NCBI GenBank assembly: GCA_003963455.1
Contig: RXJA01000093.1
Span: 1-64,000, forward strand
Length of the DNA: 64,000 bases
Reading direction: 5' to 3'
DNA from: Hyphomicrobiales bacterium
Lineage (GTDB): Bacteria > Pseudomonadota > Alphaproteobacteria > Rhizobiales > Rhizobiaceae
Below are positions 1 through 7,538 of the stretch, one piece after another. A program made the translations under genes and the position numbers. Every line of letters begins with the position of its first letter. Within the stretch, counting starts at the first letter, position 1. The notes under the pieces were generated by a model. The model worked only from the letters and a program-made list of their open reading frames with translations. It did no database searches and was not told the DNA's origin.

Positions 1-192
1 CGGGTCCTGGTCGGCCGCGCCGAGATCGGCGCCGCCTGGTCCAAGCGCTCCAACGAGGGCCGCGACTATCTGGGCCTCAAGCTCGACGATCCGAGCTTCA
101 ACGCCCCGATCTACGCCAATCTCTTCGACGACGAGGAAGGCGAAGGCTTCAGCCTCATCTGGTCCCGCCCCAGCCGCCGTAACGGCGAGTAA
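1..192 (+). CDS. DUF736 family protein, C-terminal fragment cut by window edge
   Basis: The frame is open from the first base to the TAA at 190-192 and encodes 63 residues. The residues end in [13 protein letters not shown], with [12 protein letters not shown] and [12 protein letters not shown] upstream. This matches the C-terminal half of DUF736, a small single-domain family typical of alphaproteobacterial ICEs and plasmids with no established biochemical role. A second DUF736 protein is encoded at 10418-10756. The start lies outside the window. A strong hairpin follows 15 bp after the stop. Confidence 0.85.
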   Translation, partial: RVLVGRAEIGAAWSKRSNEGRDYLGLKLDDPSFNAPIYANLFDDEEGEGFSLIWSRPSRRNGE

Positions 193-206
193 GCGGCTTG
201 AACAAC

Positions 207-244
207 GCCCCGCCCGGAAACACCGGGCGGGGCCGAGCCCTTTT
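207..244 (+). terminator. Rho-independent-like terminator after the DUF736 gene
   Basis: GCCCCGCCCGG (207-217) pairs perfectly with CCGGGCGGGGC (223-233) around the loop AAACA, giving an 11-bp GC-rich stem. A TTTT run follows at 241-244 after a short spacer. It should end transcription of the DUF736 unit and insulate the regulatory genes that follow. Confidence 0.7.
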
Positions 245-323
245 CGGGCGACCGAATCAGTTCGGGCTAGATTCCCCAAAGCCAGCTCCGCGCGGCACTT
301 TTCTCTCGCCATATCACCAAAGA

Positions 324-340
324 ACGACTATTTTAGTCGT
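324..340. promoter_or_regulatory. Palindromic operator candidate upstream of the XRE regulator
   Basis: ACGACTA (324-330), TTT, TAGTCGT (334-340) is a perfect 7-bp inverted repeat. It lies 42 bp upstream of the ATG at 383. The position and size fit an autoregulatory operator for the small XRE protein. Binding is inferred. Confidence 0.5.
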
Positions 341-382
341 AGTTCTGGCGTGCGCATTTAGGTCTGTAGGAGGTGGTCATGC

Positions 383-637
383 ATGATCACCGCCCGACAG
401 ACCCGGGCCGCGCGCGCGTTGCTTGGTTGGACGCAGGAGACGCTCGCTGAGAAGGCCCTTGTATCGCTGACCGCTTTGAAGCGCCTTGAGTCCGAGAACG
501 ACTTCAAGGTGTACGAGACGACACGCGATCAGGTGCGCCGGTCCCTTGAGAGCAGCGGTATCGTCTTTCTGTCCTCCGACCAAGGGGAAGGAGTGATGCT
601 TGTTCGTGCGAAGATCGATTACCCCGGTTCGTCCTAG
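383..637 (+). CDS. qseC: XRE-type helix-turn-helix regulator, QseC-like
   Basis: This 84-residue protein is almost entirely a lambda-repressor-like HTH: RQTRAARALLGWTQETLAEKA, then VSLTALKRLES as the recognition helix. AGGAGG at 368-373 gives a good ribosome-binding site for the ATG at 383. In ICEMlSym of Mesorhizobium, a small XRE regulator (QseC) controls the antiactivator gene qseM. Here the next gene is a short DUF2285 protein of the QseM kind, which supports the same role. The symbol rests on gene order and size, so it is tentative. An operator-like palindrome lies upstream at 324-340 and a GC-rich hairpin follows the stop. Confidence 0.6.
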   Translation: MITARQTRAARALLGWTQETLAEKALVSLTALKRLESENDFKVYETTRDQVRRSLESSGIVFLSSDQGEGVMLVRAKIDYPGSS

Positions 638-650
638 CCTCTCACGGACG

Positions 651-669
651 GCGCGGCGATGCGCCGCGC
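651..669 (+). terminator. GC-rich hairpin between the XRE and DUF2285 genes
   Basis: GCGCGGCG (651-658) pairs with CGCCGCGC (662-669) around ATG, an 8-bp perfect stem starting 13 bp after the XRE stop. There is no T tract, so it may be an attenuator or processing site rather than a full terminator. Confidence 0.35.
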
Positions 670-767
670 GCATCACCTGATGCCTTCGTGCACTCGCGCA
701 TTCACCTGCCAGTCTATATTGCTGACGATAATGCAGACGCTGCGATGACTGGCTGCGGGAGATCGGC

Positions 768-1031
768 GTGACACAAGAAGCGTTTCTGGACCAGCCACCA
801 GAGAGCCAAGAGCTCACCAGGTACGATCGCGAGCACATGAAGCTGTATATCCGCCTGCTTGACGCGGCCGCGGACGGTGCCGACTGGCACGAGGCGGTCT
901 CGATCCTCTTTGGCCTAAATGCTGACCTTGAACCCGAACGGGCCCGTCACGTCTACGACACCCATCTCGCCCGCGCACGCTGGATGACAGAGCACGGCTA
1001 CCGCAAGCTTGTTCGCGAGGGCCGTCACTAA
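768..1031 (+). CDS. qseM: Short DUF2285 protein, QseM-like antiactivator
   Basis: The protein has 87 residues. The start is GTG at 768, preceded by GGGAG with 6-nt spacing. The DUF2285 (RovC-type DNA-binding) fold covers nearly all of it: HMKLYIRLLDAAADGADW, then a motif ending in GYRKLV. In ICEMlSymR7A, QseM is a free-standing DUF2285 protein that binds and blocks both TraR and FseA, keeping excision and transfer off in most cells. The gene lies between an XRE gene and the split FseA-like gene and is similar to the C-terminal half of the latter. That context is the basis for the name. The function is inferred from family and context. Confidence 0.65.
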   Translation: MTQEAFLDQPPESQELTRYDREHMKLYIRLLDAAADGADWHEAVSILFGLNADLEPERARHVYDTHLARARWMTEHGYRKLVREGRH

Positions 1032-1117
1032 CTCGACCGCGATGCAGCGCCCGCATCGCGCGTTGTCCACACGAGGGCTTCCCGAGGTCTTTCCATCCGG
1101 CAATCGTGTCGCTCCCA

Positions 1118-1134
1118 GCATGTACGAGACATGC
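1118..1134. promoter_or_regulatory. Inverted repeat just upstream of the fseA start
   Basis: GCATGT (1118-1123), ACGAG, ACATGC (1129-1134) is a perfect 6-bp inverted repeat ending 6 bp before the GGAGG of the following gene. It could be a regulator site or a leader hairpin that affects translation. No regulator can be assigned. Confidence 0.3.
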
Positions 1135-1151
1135 ACGCTTGGAGGACACTG

Positions 1152-1929
1152 ATGCGGCCGGACACATCACAGTGGCGATCCTCGTCGACGTACGACTATC
1201 TCGACGACCTCGTCGCCGCCGACCTCGCATGGGAATGGCTGCGCCGCAATGTCGACTATCAGCGCGACTATGCTGAAGTCGAACACCCCGACGCGGACAG
1301 TGAGCGCCTGACGAACATGGTGCGAATGCGCTGGGGGCTGCGATTTCCCTGTCGACCCGACTTTCAGTGCCATCAAGACAACAGTGTTTTGGGCGCCGGG
1401 AGCCGATCCGGGCACAGTCATGCTCACAGCGATCCCGCCATTGCCATTGCTAGGCTTGCAAGGCTTTGCGCCACCTGATCTCGATCCCCGCAACGCGCAG
1501 TTAGGCCCGGAAGGGCTGAGCATTGTGCATGGCAAGGGTGCCGCCGCCATCCGCCTTCTGGTGCTCGGCGATGCGCGGCCCGATCAGCCGCTGGCGGCCC
1601 TTGTTCCGCTTGACGCCGACGGCCTCGATCGCATCGAGGCCGTCACGCGGCTCTGGCGCGCACTGCATAGCCGTCGCGTTTTCCCCGATACCCGCCTGAC
1701 GGCACAGCAACGCCGAAGGCTGCGCCACATGCTGCAGGCCGTCGACGGCAGCATGAACGGCGCGAGCTACCGCGAGATCGCAAACGTCATCTACGGCGCG
1801 CCGCGCGTCGCAGCAGATTCCTGGAAGACCTCGGCGCTTCGAGACAGCACCATAGACCTCGTCAAGGACGGCCGCGCGATGATCGCCGGCGGCTATCGCA
1901 AACTTCTGCGCCATCGCCGCAAGTCCTGA
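1152..1929 (+). CDS. fseA: FseA-like excision activator read through a +1 frameshift (DUF6499 then DUF2285)
   Basis: Two overlapping frames encode one protein. The first frame starts at ATG 1152 (GGAGG at 1141-1145) and gives the DUF6499 domain: DYLDDLVAADLAWEWLRRN, then YAEVEHPD and WGLRFP. It would stop at 1478 after out-of-frame residues. The second frame continues with VDPTFSAIKTTVFWAPGA and ends with a DUF2285 domain closing in GYRKLLRH at 1929. The switch point is TTT CCC T (1344-1350). A +1 slip lets Phe or Pro tRNA re-pair (UUU to UUC, or CCC to CCU) and gives a continuous FPVDP. In ICEMlSymR7A, msi172-msi171 makes FseA by programmed +1 frameshifting and activates rdfS. The order and domains here are the same, so a working frameshift is more likely than a pseudogene. 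Confidence 0.75.
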
Positions 1930-2021
1930 CACGCTTCGTGCCACAACTGGGGTGCGAATTTAGCTCACCCTTCTTCGCCATCCCCCCTCGCGGCTCCTCT
2001 CCGCCACCGTGGCCTTCGTCC

Positions 2022-2040
2022 GCCGCTGATCGCCAGCGGC
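2022..2040 (+). promoter_or_regulatory. Hairpin in the leader of rdfS
   Basis: GCCGCT (2022-2027) pairs with AGCGGC (2035-2040), 12 bp upstream of the GGAGG that serves the ATG at 2067. The 137-bp gap after fseA should hold the rdfS promoter. No clear -35/-10 pair was seen. Confidence 0.3.
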
Positions 2041-2066
2041 CTCAATCAACCCACGGAGGCCCGATC

Positions 2067-2348
2067 ATGTCCGCCAACCTCACCGGCTTGCCGCCGCGCT
2101 TTCTGCGTACTCCCGAAGCCGCTCGATTCCTGGGTCTGTCCGGCCGCACCCTGGAGAAACACCGGACCTACGGTACCGGCCCATCCTATCGAAAGCTCGG
2201 CGGGCGCGTCGTCTACGCGATCGACGACCTGCAGGCCTGGGCGGACCGGGGCGCCGTTACTTCGACCTCCGATCCCCGCGGCACTGTTCTCCCCGCAAAG
2301 CGCCATCAGGCCGTGACGCCCGTCGTTGCCGGCCGTCACGCCCGCTGA
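2067..2348 (+). CDS. rdfS: AlpA/Xis-like HTH protein, candidate recombination directionality factor (RdfS-like)
   Basis: This 93-residue protein has a MerR-like winged HTH of the HTH_17 type: FLRTPEAARFLGLSGRTLEKHR, a GTGPSYRKLGGRVVYAIDDL wing and a closing WADRG. ATG 2067 is chosen because GGAGG lies at 2054-2058; a longer upstream reading has no support. Such proteins in ICEs bend attachment-site DNA and push the integrase toward excision. In ICEMlSymR7A the equivalent gene (rdfS) is the target of FseA, whose homologue lies directly upstream here. repA begins about 20 bp downstream, so rdfS probably leads the rep/transfer operon. Assignment as RDF is inference. Confidence 0.6.
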   Translation: MSANLTGLPPRFLRTPEAARFLGLSGRTLEKHRTYGTGPSYRKLGGRVVYAIDDLQAWADRGAVTSTSDPRGTVLPAKRHQAVTPVVAGRHAR

Positions 2349-2368
2349 TCGTCGTGCCGGTTTCCTCA

Positions 2369-3481
2369 ATGCCGGTGCGCCGTCGCCCCCTGTCGGAACG
2401 CGGACAACTCGAACTGTTCCGTGCGCGCGGCAGCGATCTCGCACCCCGAGACACGCAGGATCTCATGGCCTATCCCTTTTTCAGCCTCTCCAAATCCCAT
2501 CGGATACAGCCCATCGACTTCTCCGTCGGGGACGTTGTCATCCGCGTCGAAGCCGTGCCCGAACATGGTATGGCGACCATCTGGGACGCGGATATCCTGA
2601 TCTGGGCCGGAAGCCAGATCGTCGAGGCGCGCGACGCCGGACTACGCACGTCGCGCCTCATGGCGGCCACGCCCTACGAAATTCTCACCTTCATCGGACG
2701 CGGCGTCGGCGCTCGCGACTACCAGCGCCTGAAGGCGGCGCTCGATCGCCTCCAATCGACGACGGTGGCGACGACGATCCGCCAGGCAGCGCAGGGTCGC
2801 CGGCACCGCTTCTCCTGGATCAACGAGTGGGTCGAGCGCATGGATCGGCGCGGGCGTCCCGCCGGTATCGAGTTGATCGTCCCCGACTGGTTCTACCAGG
2901 CGGTCCTGGACGATGCGCTCGTGCTCACGATCGACCGCGACTATTTTTCGCTGACGGGCGGGCTTGACCGCTGGCTCTATCGGCTCGTGCGCAAGCATGG
3001 CGGCCGACAGCGCGGCGGCTGGCGCTTCGACTTCCGCCATCTCTACCTGAAGTCCGGTAGCCTCTCACCCTTCAAGCGGTTTGCCTTCGAACTGCGCGAC
3101 ATCGTCAGACGCCAGCCGCTGCCCGGGTACACCCTGTTCATCGAGGTTGAGATCAGTGGCCGGGTGCTGCTCGCCTTCGAGCCATCTCCCCGTGGAAAAC
3201 CTGTGGACGGCCTCGTGCTATCGGGAACCCGCACTATCGTGCCATCGGGAACCCGAGGCTCGTGCTATCGGGAACCTAAACCGGGGTTAACCGACTGCAC
3301 GGCAAGCGAAAATCGCGCCCCTAACTTAGAATCTAACACAGAAACTAACTCTTATGGCGCGCGCGGCATCGTCAAAAGCTCTTGTCGGTGCGACGAGTTT
3401 CGCGAACCGGCGCAGAGTTTCGTGTACCGGGGCGAAGTTTCGCGGACTCGATTCACGAACCGGGAGCCAGGTCATGAGTAG
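2369..3481 (+). CDS. repA: Replication initiator RepA with C-terminus replaced by transposon sequence
   Basis: Residues up to about 280 match the plasmid replication initiator RepA family: FFSLSKSHRIQPIDFSVGD, then WDADILIWAGSQI and TPYEILTFIGRG, ending near a FEVEISGRVL-like segment. The start is ATG 2369; GTG 2354 is an alternative. At 3383 the frame enters the left end of a Tn7-like transposon, and the last 32 residues are read from it. Joining 2369-3382 to 8301-8429 restores an open 380-residue RepA whose TGA overlaps the parA ATG. Three iteron-like repeats lie inside the 3' part. The conserved core is intact, so the disrupted protein may still work. Plasmid-like replication of ICEs stabilises the excised form. 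Confidence 0.8.
   Translation: MPVRRRPLSERGQLELFRARGSDLAPRDTQDLMAYPFFSLSKSHRIQPIDFSVGDVVIRVEAVPEHGMATIWDADILIWAGSQIVEARDAGLRTSRLMAATPYEILTFIGRGVGARDYQRLKAALDRLQSTTVATTIRQAAQGRRHRFSWINEWVERMDRRGRPAGIELIVPDWFYQAVLDDALVLTIDRDYFSLTGGLDRWLYRLVRKHGGRQRGGWRFDFRHLYLKSGSLSPFKRFAFELRDIVRRQPLPGYTLFIEVEISGRVLLAFEPSPRGKPVDGLVLSGTRTIVPSGTRGSCYREPKPGLTDCTASENRAPNLESNTETNSYGARGIVKSSCRCDEFREPAQSFVYRGEVSRTRFTNREPGHE
3213..3277 (+). repeat. Three 18-bp iteron-like repeats inside repA
   Basis: The unit TCGTGCTATCGGGAACCC occurs at 3213-3230, with TCGTGCCATCGGGAACCC at 3237-3254 and TCGTGCTATCGGGAACCT at 3260-3277. Spacing is 24 then 23 bp, about two helical turns. This suits cooperative binding of an initiator and suggests a replication origin within the gene. 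A partial copy (actatcgtg) lies at 3233-3241. Confidence 0.6.
3378..3382. repeat. Target site duplication, left copy (GCTCT)
   Basis: GCTCT abuts the TGT end of the transposon at 3383 and is repeated at 8296-8300 after the ACA end. Five-base duplications are characteristic of Tn7, Mu and Tn5053-type transposition. Confidence 0.9.
3383..3454. repeat. Transposon left end with three 20-bp spaced transposase sites
   Basis: After the terminal TGT, the motif RAGTTTCGYGNAC repeats at 3395, 3415 and 3435, exactly 20 bp apart. Regular subterminal repeats of this kind are transposase (TnsB/TniA) binding sites in Tn7 and Tn5053 relatives. The tniQ stop lies inside the last repeat. Confidence 0.7.
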
Positions 3482-4958
3482 GCTTGGCGCGTGGTCCCCT
3501 TGGCTTCATCGACCCCCACAGACGCCGGCGACGGCGGACGCTGCCTGGCCTCCTGCTGCGGTGCTTCTTCAGCAGGTTCGATGCGATGTCGAGGCTCAGC
3601 TCGATCCCGAACAGCGCCTTTGCGCGAGCAACGATGGCATGACGGTTCTGGTGTGCGCGGTCGGCACGGATCCATTGCGCGAGCGCTTCGGATTGAGCCG
3701 ACGTCAGAGCGGGCCTCCCGGTCGGGCGTTCGAGCGCCGCTTCGAGCCCATGTTCGATCCCGCGGTCGAGCCAGCGATAAACGCTCATCGGCTGGACACG
3801 GGCTATCGCTGCCGCCTCCCCGACGGTCGCCCCCGCCTTGAGTGCGGCAAAGGCCGTCAGCCGCTGGCGCCGGTGCTTGTAGCGTTCGCGGGCGGCTCGC
3901 TCCCGCAGTTCGGAGGCGCTATCAGGCAAGCTTTCGATCCAGGGATGCCACGCACCTCGTCCGACCGCCGGCGTGGCTATTGCCGCCGCCAGGATCGTGC
4001 GCAGGTGTGCGGCTATATCGTCGTCGATGTCGTTGTGGCGGCCCAGGAGACCTTCGAAGCGGACAGATTTCAGGATGCTGATCGCCACAGGGAGGCGGTG
4101 CGGCAGGTCCGCCACCAGCCAGTCGAGCATCAGCAAGCTTCCATAGTTCGAGCCAAGCGAGAGCGAGAGCCGATCTTCCCAACCCAGATCAAGTTCGCGG
4201 GCGATCCGGTTGAACAGCTGCTCGCGGTGCTGGGTGGCGACACCGGTCCAGATCATGCCGAGCAGCATGTCTGCAACCGCCATCATCGTGGCCCACTCGA
4301 CCTCGCCCACGCTTGGCAGGAGCACGACGCCGGTCTTCTTCCCCGCAACAAGCAGCGATTGCAGATCGACCGACCGATCATTCGCCCGTTGCCCCTGCAA
4401 GCAGGCCAACCCTCGGCCGCACTTCTGGCACGCAAGCAGGTCGACTGGCGCCTTCGCGTTCAGCCCTTTGAACCGGATCGGACACCGGCATCCCGGGCAT
4501 TCCCCGATCAGCCGGGTCCGGTGCCGCGGGCAGACACCGATCCAGCCCAGCAGCCAGAGCCGCCTCAGATAGGGTCGCTCGTCTTCCGCCAGACATTGCC
4601 CGCAGACATCGACACGCCGGCCTTTCCGGCGGCCCAGCTTCGGGTTCCAGCGCCGGCTTGTGAAGCGCTGCGCGCCCTCATCATCACGTGCGATCGACCA
4701 GCCCAGGAGCGTCATGGCTTTCAGCCGGGCCTGCTCGACTCCGGTCCGTTCGGCGATCGTTGCGAGCTGGCCTGCCGACGGACGACGCCACCACTCGGGA
4801 TCACCCGCGGCATCCACCTTGAAGCCGTGCCGGCTGAACATGAGCGGAGACTGTCGGAGCGCCCAGCTCAGCTGGACGAGCCACGACACGAGCGCCTCAT
4901 CCGCCGCCGGCTCGATGTGAACGGGCAGCATCGCCCGTGCCGGGAACGCCTCGGGCAT
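3453..4958 (-). CDS. tniQ: TniQ/TnsD-like target selector with C-terminal IS630-like HTH
   Basis: The N-terminal TniQ domain begins LPVHIEPAADEALVSWL and is followed by paired zinc-ligand motifs CGQC, CPRH, CPGC and CQKC. The final ~137 residues (about 3453-3867) form a helix-turn-helix, AALKAGATVGEAAAIARVQP then MSVYRWLDRG and RPTGRPALT. This resembles the DNA-binding start of IS630 transposases, and a basic tail follows. TniQ/TnsD proteins choose the target and recruit the AAA+ regulator. The extra HTH probably supplies DNA sequence recognition. Start is uncertain: 4958 is used; ATG 5024 (overlapping tniB) and ATG 4931 are alternatives, none with a good ribosome-binding site. It is last in the operon and ends about 70 bp from the transposon end. 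Confidence 0.85.
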   Translation of the reverse strand: MPEAFPARAMLPVHIEPAADEALVSWLVQLSWALRQSPLMFSRHGFKVDAAGDPEWWRRPSAGQLATIAERTGVEQARLKAMTLLGWSIARDDEGAQRFTSRRWNPKLGRRKGRRVDVCGQCLAEDERPYLRRLWLLGWIGVCPRHRTRLIGECPGCRCPIRFKGLNAKAPVDLLACQKCGRGLACLQGQRANDRSVDLQSLLVAGKKTGVVLLPSVGEVEWATMMAVADMLLGMIWTGVATQHREQLFNRIARELDLGWEDRLSLSLGSNYGSLLMLDWLVADLPHRLPVAISILKSVRFEGLLGRHNDIDDDIAAHLRTILAAAIATPAVGRGAWHPWIESLPDSASELRERAARERYKHRRQRLTAFAALKAGATVGEAAAIARVQPMSVYRWLDRGIEHGLEAALERPTGRPALTSAQSEALAQWIRADRAHQNRHAIVARAKALFGIELSLDIASNLLKKHRSRRPGSVRRRRRLWGSMKPRGPRAKPTHDLAPGS

Positions 4959-4977
4959 GGCCGAGACGGCGAACAGA

Positions 4978-5880
4978 TCAGACCGCAACACGCCGACGCT
5001 CGGAGGGCCGGATGAAGCCCGCATCCTCGATCATGCGTGCCGAGATGGTCTCCGTCCCGGTCTCGACCGCCAGCACAGCCGCCCGCACGACGACGGCGAT
5101 AATCTCGCCCAGCACGCCCTCCGCCGGCGCAAGAATGCGGCAAGCCATGACCGGATCGTCGAGGTGCGACGGCTTGCGCAGAGGCAAGGCCGCTTCGAGT
5201 GTCGCGAGAAGCCGCCGATATTCCTCGTCATCTTCCCACACGGGCAAGGCGAACGGTTCGAACCGATTTACGAGCTGGTCGTCGCTGCGGATCGCCCGAA
5301 GCGCCTCGGCCGTGCCGACGCCGACCAGCGGTATTTGCAGTTCGTTGCCCAGCCAGCGCAGCAGGTTGAGCAGCCGACGCTGCTGCATCGAGGTGCCCGA
5401 CAGCAGATTATGCAGCTCGTCGATCACCAGCAGGCGGGTGTCCGTCGCGCGCATCATGCGCACCGCGATATCCTGCTTGGCGGCAATGCGGTCGCGGGGG
5501 CCGAACGGCACCCCAAGCCCGTCGAGGATTGCGCCGAACAGCCGCCCTTCGTCCGGTCCGGGCGGCATCTGCACCCTCAACACCGGCAGGACTGCAACGC
5601 CGTCCGCCGCCTCGACAGCAGTGAGCGCCGGATGCGCACGCCGGAACTTCTCCACGATCATGGTCTTGCCGTTGTTCGTCGGGCCGACCAGCAGCAGATT
5701 CGGCATCCGCATCCGCTTCGGGAACGTCAGCAGGTCCTCCATAGCCGCCAGGGCGGCGTTCGCCCGTGCATAGGCGATCCAACGATCCGTGCGGATGCGC
5801 CGGACGCGCACCTCTGTCGCCTCGTCCACGAACGGCCGGACCGCAGGGTGGAGGTGCGGATAGTCCCCGCTCACGACCAT
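4978..5880 (-). CDS. tniB: TniB/TnsC-like AAA+ transposition regulator
   Basis: The 300-residue AAA+ ATPase has Walker A GPTNNGKT at residues 66-73 and Walker B LLVIDELHN with the acidic pair at 154-155. Length and fold match TniB. In this class the ATPase forms filaments on target DNA and links the TniQ-marked site to the transposase. The start overlaps the end of tniA by 10 bp, so the genes are probably translationally coupled. No missing motif was seen. Confidence 0.93.
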   Translation of the reverse strand: MVVSGDYPHLHPAVRPFVDEATEVRVRRIRTDRWIAYARANAALAAMEDLLTFPKRMRMPNLLLVGPTNNGKTMIVEKFRRAHPALTAVEAADGVAVLPVLRVQMPPGPDEGRLFGAILDGLGVPFGPRDRIAAKQDIAVRMMRATDTRLLVIDELHNLLSGTSMQQRRLLNLLRWLGNELQIPLVGVGTAEALRAIRSDDQLVNRFEPFALPVWEDDEEYRRLLATLEAALPLRKPSHLDDPVMACRILAPAEGVLGEIIAVVVRAAVLAVETGTETISARMIEDAGFIRPSERRRVAV

Positions 5881-7538
5881 TCCTCGAACGGGAAGATGCG
5901 ATCCTCCAGCGGCACGTCGGCGTCGGCGCGCCGAGCGGGCTTGCCCAGCTCGGGACCCACCGCCGGCTCGGGCGCGCTGCTCGACACGACCCGGAGCCGG
6001 CGTTCTCGCTGGCGGCGTGCGGTCTTGGTGGTGTGGACCGCGTCATCGGCGATGGCGCGCATGGTCTCGACCGCCCGGAAGATCGCGGCTTCGTCGACAT
6101 GCGAGCGCCCTTCCTCCCGCAAGCGCTTCAGCGCCAGTCGATGCTCCCACAGGCTGATCGGTGGACGCCGCAGATCGCGGTAGCTCAGGTCATAGTAGGC
6201 GCCGTCCGGCCCCAGCAGGTAGATCCGGCTCAGGTCGCGCGGATCATAGCGGACGATCATCGGCTCGGGATGGCCGATCCAGGTGCTGAGCACGTCAGCC
6301 CAGTAGGCTATCGAGTGCAGCGCCACGCCATCACGCCGGACCCTGCGACGCTCGATCGGCAGGAAGTCGATCAGGAAGCGGCGAGGATCGGGCACGGCGA
6401 CCGGCGCGCCACGGCCGAGCGTGGCGCCGTCGCCGGCGATGCCCCGCTGCCAGGCCGCCAAGGGCGTCATGCCGATGCCCCGATGCAGATCGCGGTGATA
6501 GACGCCGGCGATCGCATGGCCGAGCCAGCGCTCGACCTCGTCGATCGTCATGGCGGCGCTCTTCTCGGGATTCAGGTCGCCCTTCTCCTGGACGCTGGAG
6601 AACGTCGTGCCGGGCAGCAGGTGGACCTTGCCCATCATGGTGCCGATCAGCCGCTCGATATGGCCGCCATAGTGAGGCGTGCGCACCGGCCGATGGTCGA
6701 TCGCGATCCCATACTGCTCGCACCCGCGCTTCAGCGCCTCGGACCGGAATTCCTTGGCGTTGTCGAGGTGCAGGCGTTCCGGGATGCCGCGAACCGGCCA
6801 CTCTGCGTCGATGGCGCGCTCGGCGAGCCAGCTATCCTTGGCGAGTGCAGCGTGGGTCAGGCAGAGCGCGACGGACGTCGCCGAGGGCGGCTCCAGCGAC
6901 AGGTGGAAGCCGGCGACGCAGCGCGTGCAGACGTCGATCGCCAGGGTCAGCCATGGGCGCTGGATCGGTGCGCGCGTCTCGCTGTCGACCACGACCACGT
7001 CGACCAGCGTGTGGTCGATCTGGATCAACGACAACGGCCAGTGAGCCTCCAGCGAACCGACGACAGGAGCGTAACGGTCGCGCGCCGCCTTGGCGCCTTG
7101 GCGCTTGGCGATCACCTCCCGACCCGGGCGGGCGCGAAGCCGGGCTGTGATGGTTCGCCGGCTCGGCGCGGTGAGGCCGCGCGCCGCGCACTGGCGCAGC
7201 ACCTCCTCGACCAGGTGCATGATTTTGGGCTTCTGGCGCGTGAGATAGACGCCGTCGATCGCCTCCTCGACCAGCACGTCCACCTCGTTTTGGAGCCGGG
7301 AGAAGCCGGCGCTCGGCCCTCGCTTGCGCGGCAGCAAGCTCGTCAGTCGTGGATCAGCGACGTAGCGGCGGATCAGGGCATAGACGTGGGTCGGCCCACA
7401 GCCCAGTTCCGCCGCGCCAGCTTCCACGTCCGCTCGGGTTCGGGTCGGATCGTCCGCCAGGCGCCGGATGATCGGCAGGAAGCGGCGGGCTTCATCCCAA
7501 GCGGTAGGGCTCACGGTCGCGATGTCGGGCACGCTCAC
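5871..7538 (-). CDS. tniA: TniA/TnsB-like DDE transposase
   Basis: The 555-residue retroviral-integrase-fold transposase has catalytic residues D175 (in IQIDHTLVD), D259 (LHLDNAKEF) and E295 (GGHIERL), a D-D-35-E arrangement. An N-terminal HTH region and a Mu-type C-terminal barrel (MTPLAAWQRG region) flank the core. It should join the 3' transposon ends to the target and bind the 20-bp spaced end repeats. The start overlaps the tnsA stop by 4 bp (ATGA), consistent with heteromeric TnsA-TnsB transposase assembly. Confidence 0.94.
   Translation of the reverse strand: MSVPDIATVSPTAWDEARRFLPIIRRLADDPTRTRADVEAGAAELGCGPTHVYALIRRYVADPRLTSLLPRKRGPSAGFSRLQNEVDVLVEEAIDGVYLTRQKPKIMHLVEEVLRQCAARGLTAPSRRTITARLRARPGREVIAKRQGAKAARDRYAPVVGSLEAHWPLSLIQIDHTLVDVVVVDSETRAPIQRPWLTLAIDVCTRCVAGFHLSLEPPSATSVALCLTHAALAKDSWLAERAIDAEWPVRGIPERLHLDNAKEFRSEALKRGCEQYGIAIDHRPVRTPHYGGHIERLIGTMMGKVHLLPGTTFSSVQEKGDLNPEKSAAMTIDEVERWLGHAIAGVYHRDLHRGIGMTPLAAWQRGIAGDGATLGRGAPVAVPDPRRFLIDFLPIERRRVRRDGVALHSIAYWADVLSTWIGHPEPMIVRYDPRDLSRIYLLGPDGAYYDLSYRDLRRPPISLWEHRLALKRLREEGRSHVDEAAIFRAVETMRAIADDAVHTTKTARRQRERRLRVVSSSAPEPAVGPELGKPARRADADVPLEDRIFPFEEWS

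Noticed and set aside
1032-1047. Weak CT-N12-AG match as a second lux box upstream of fseA
   Set aside because: Only the outer two bases on each side fit; there is no inner symmetry.
1152-1929. Pseudogene reading of the fseA-like gene
   Set aside because: The switch occurs at a shift-prone site in a gene family known for programmed +1 frameshifting, and both halves are otherwise intact.
3354-5015. Long plus-strand frame of 553 codons
   Set aside because: It is the antisense shadow of tniQ; the minus strand carries clear TniQ zinc motifs and this frame has no recognisable domain.
4957-6183. 408-codon plus-strand frame
   Set aside because: It is antisense to tniB and tniA with low-complexity, arginine-rich translation.
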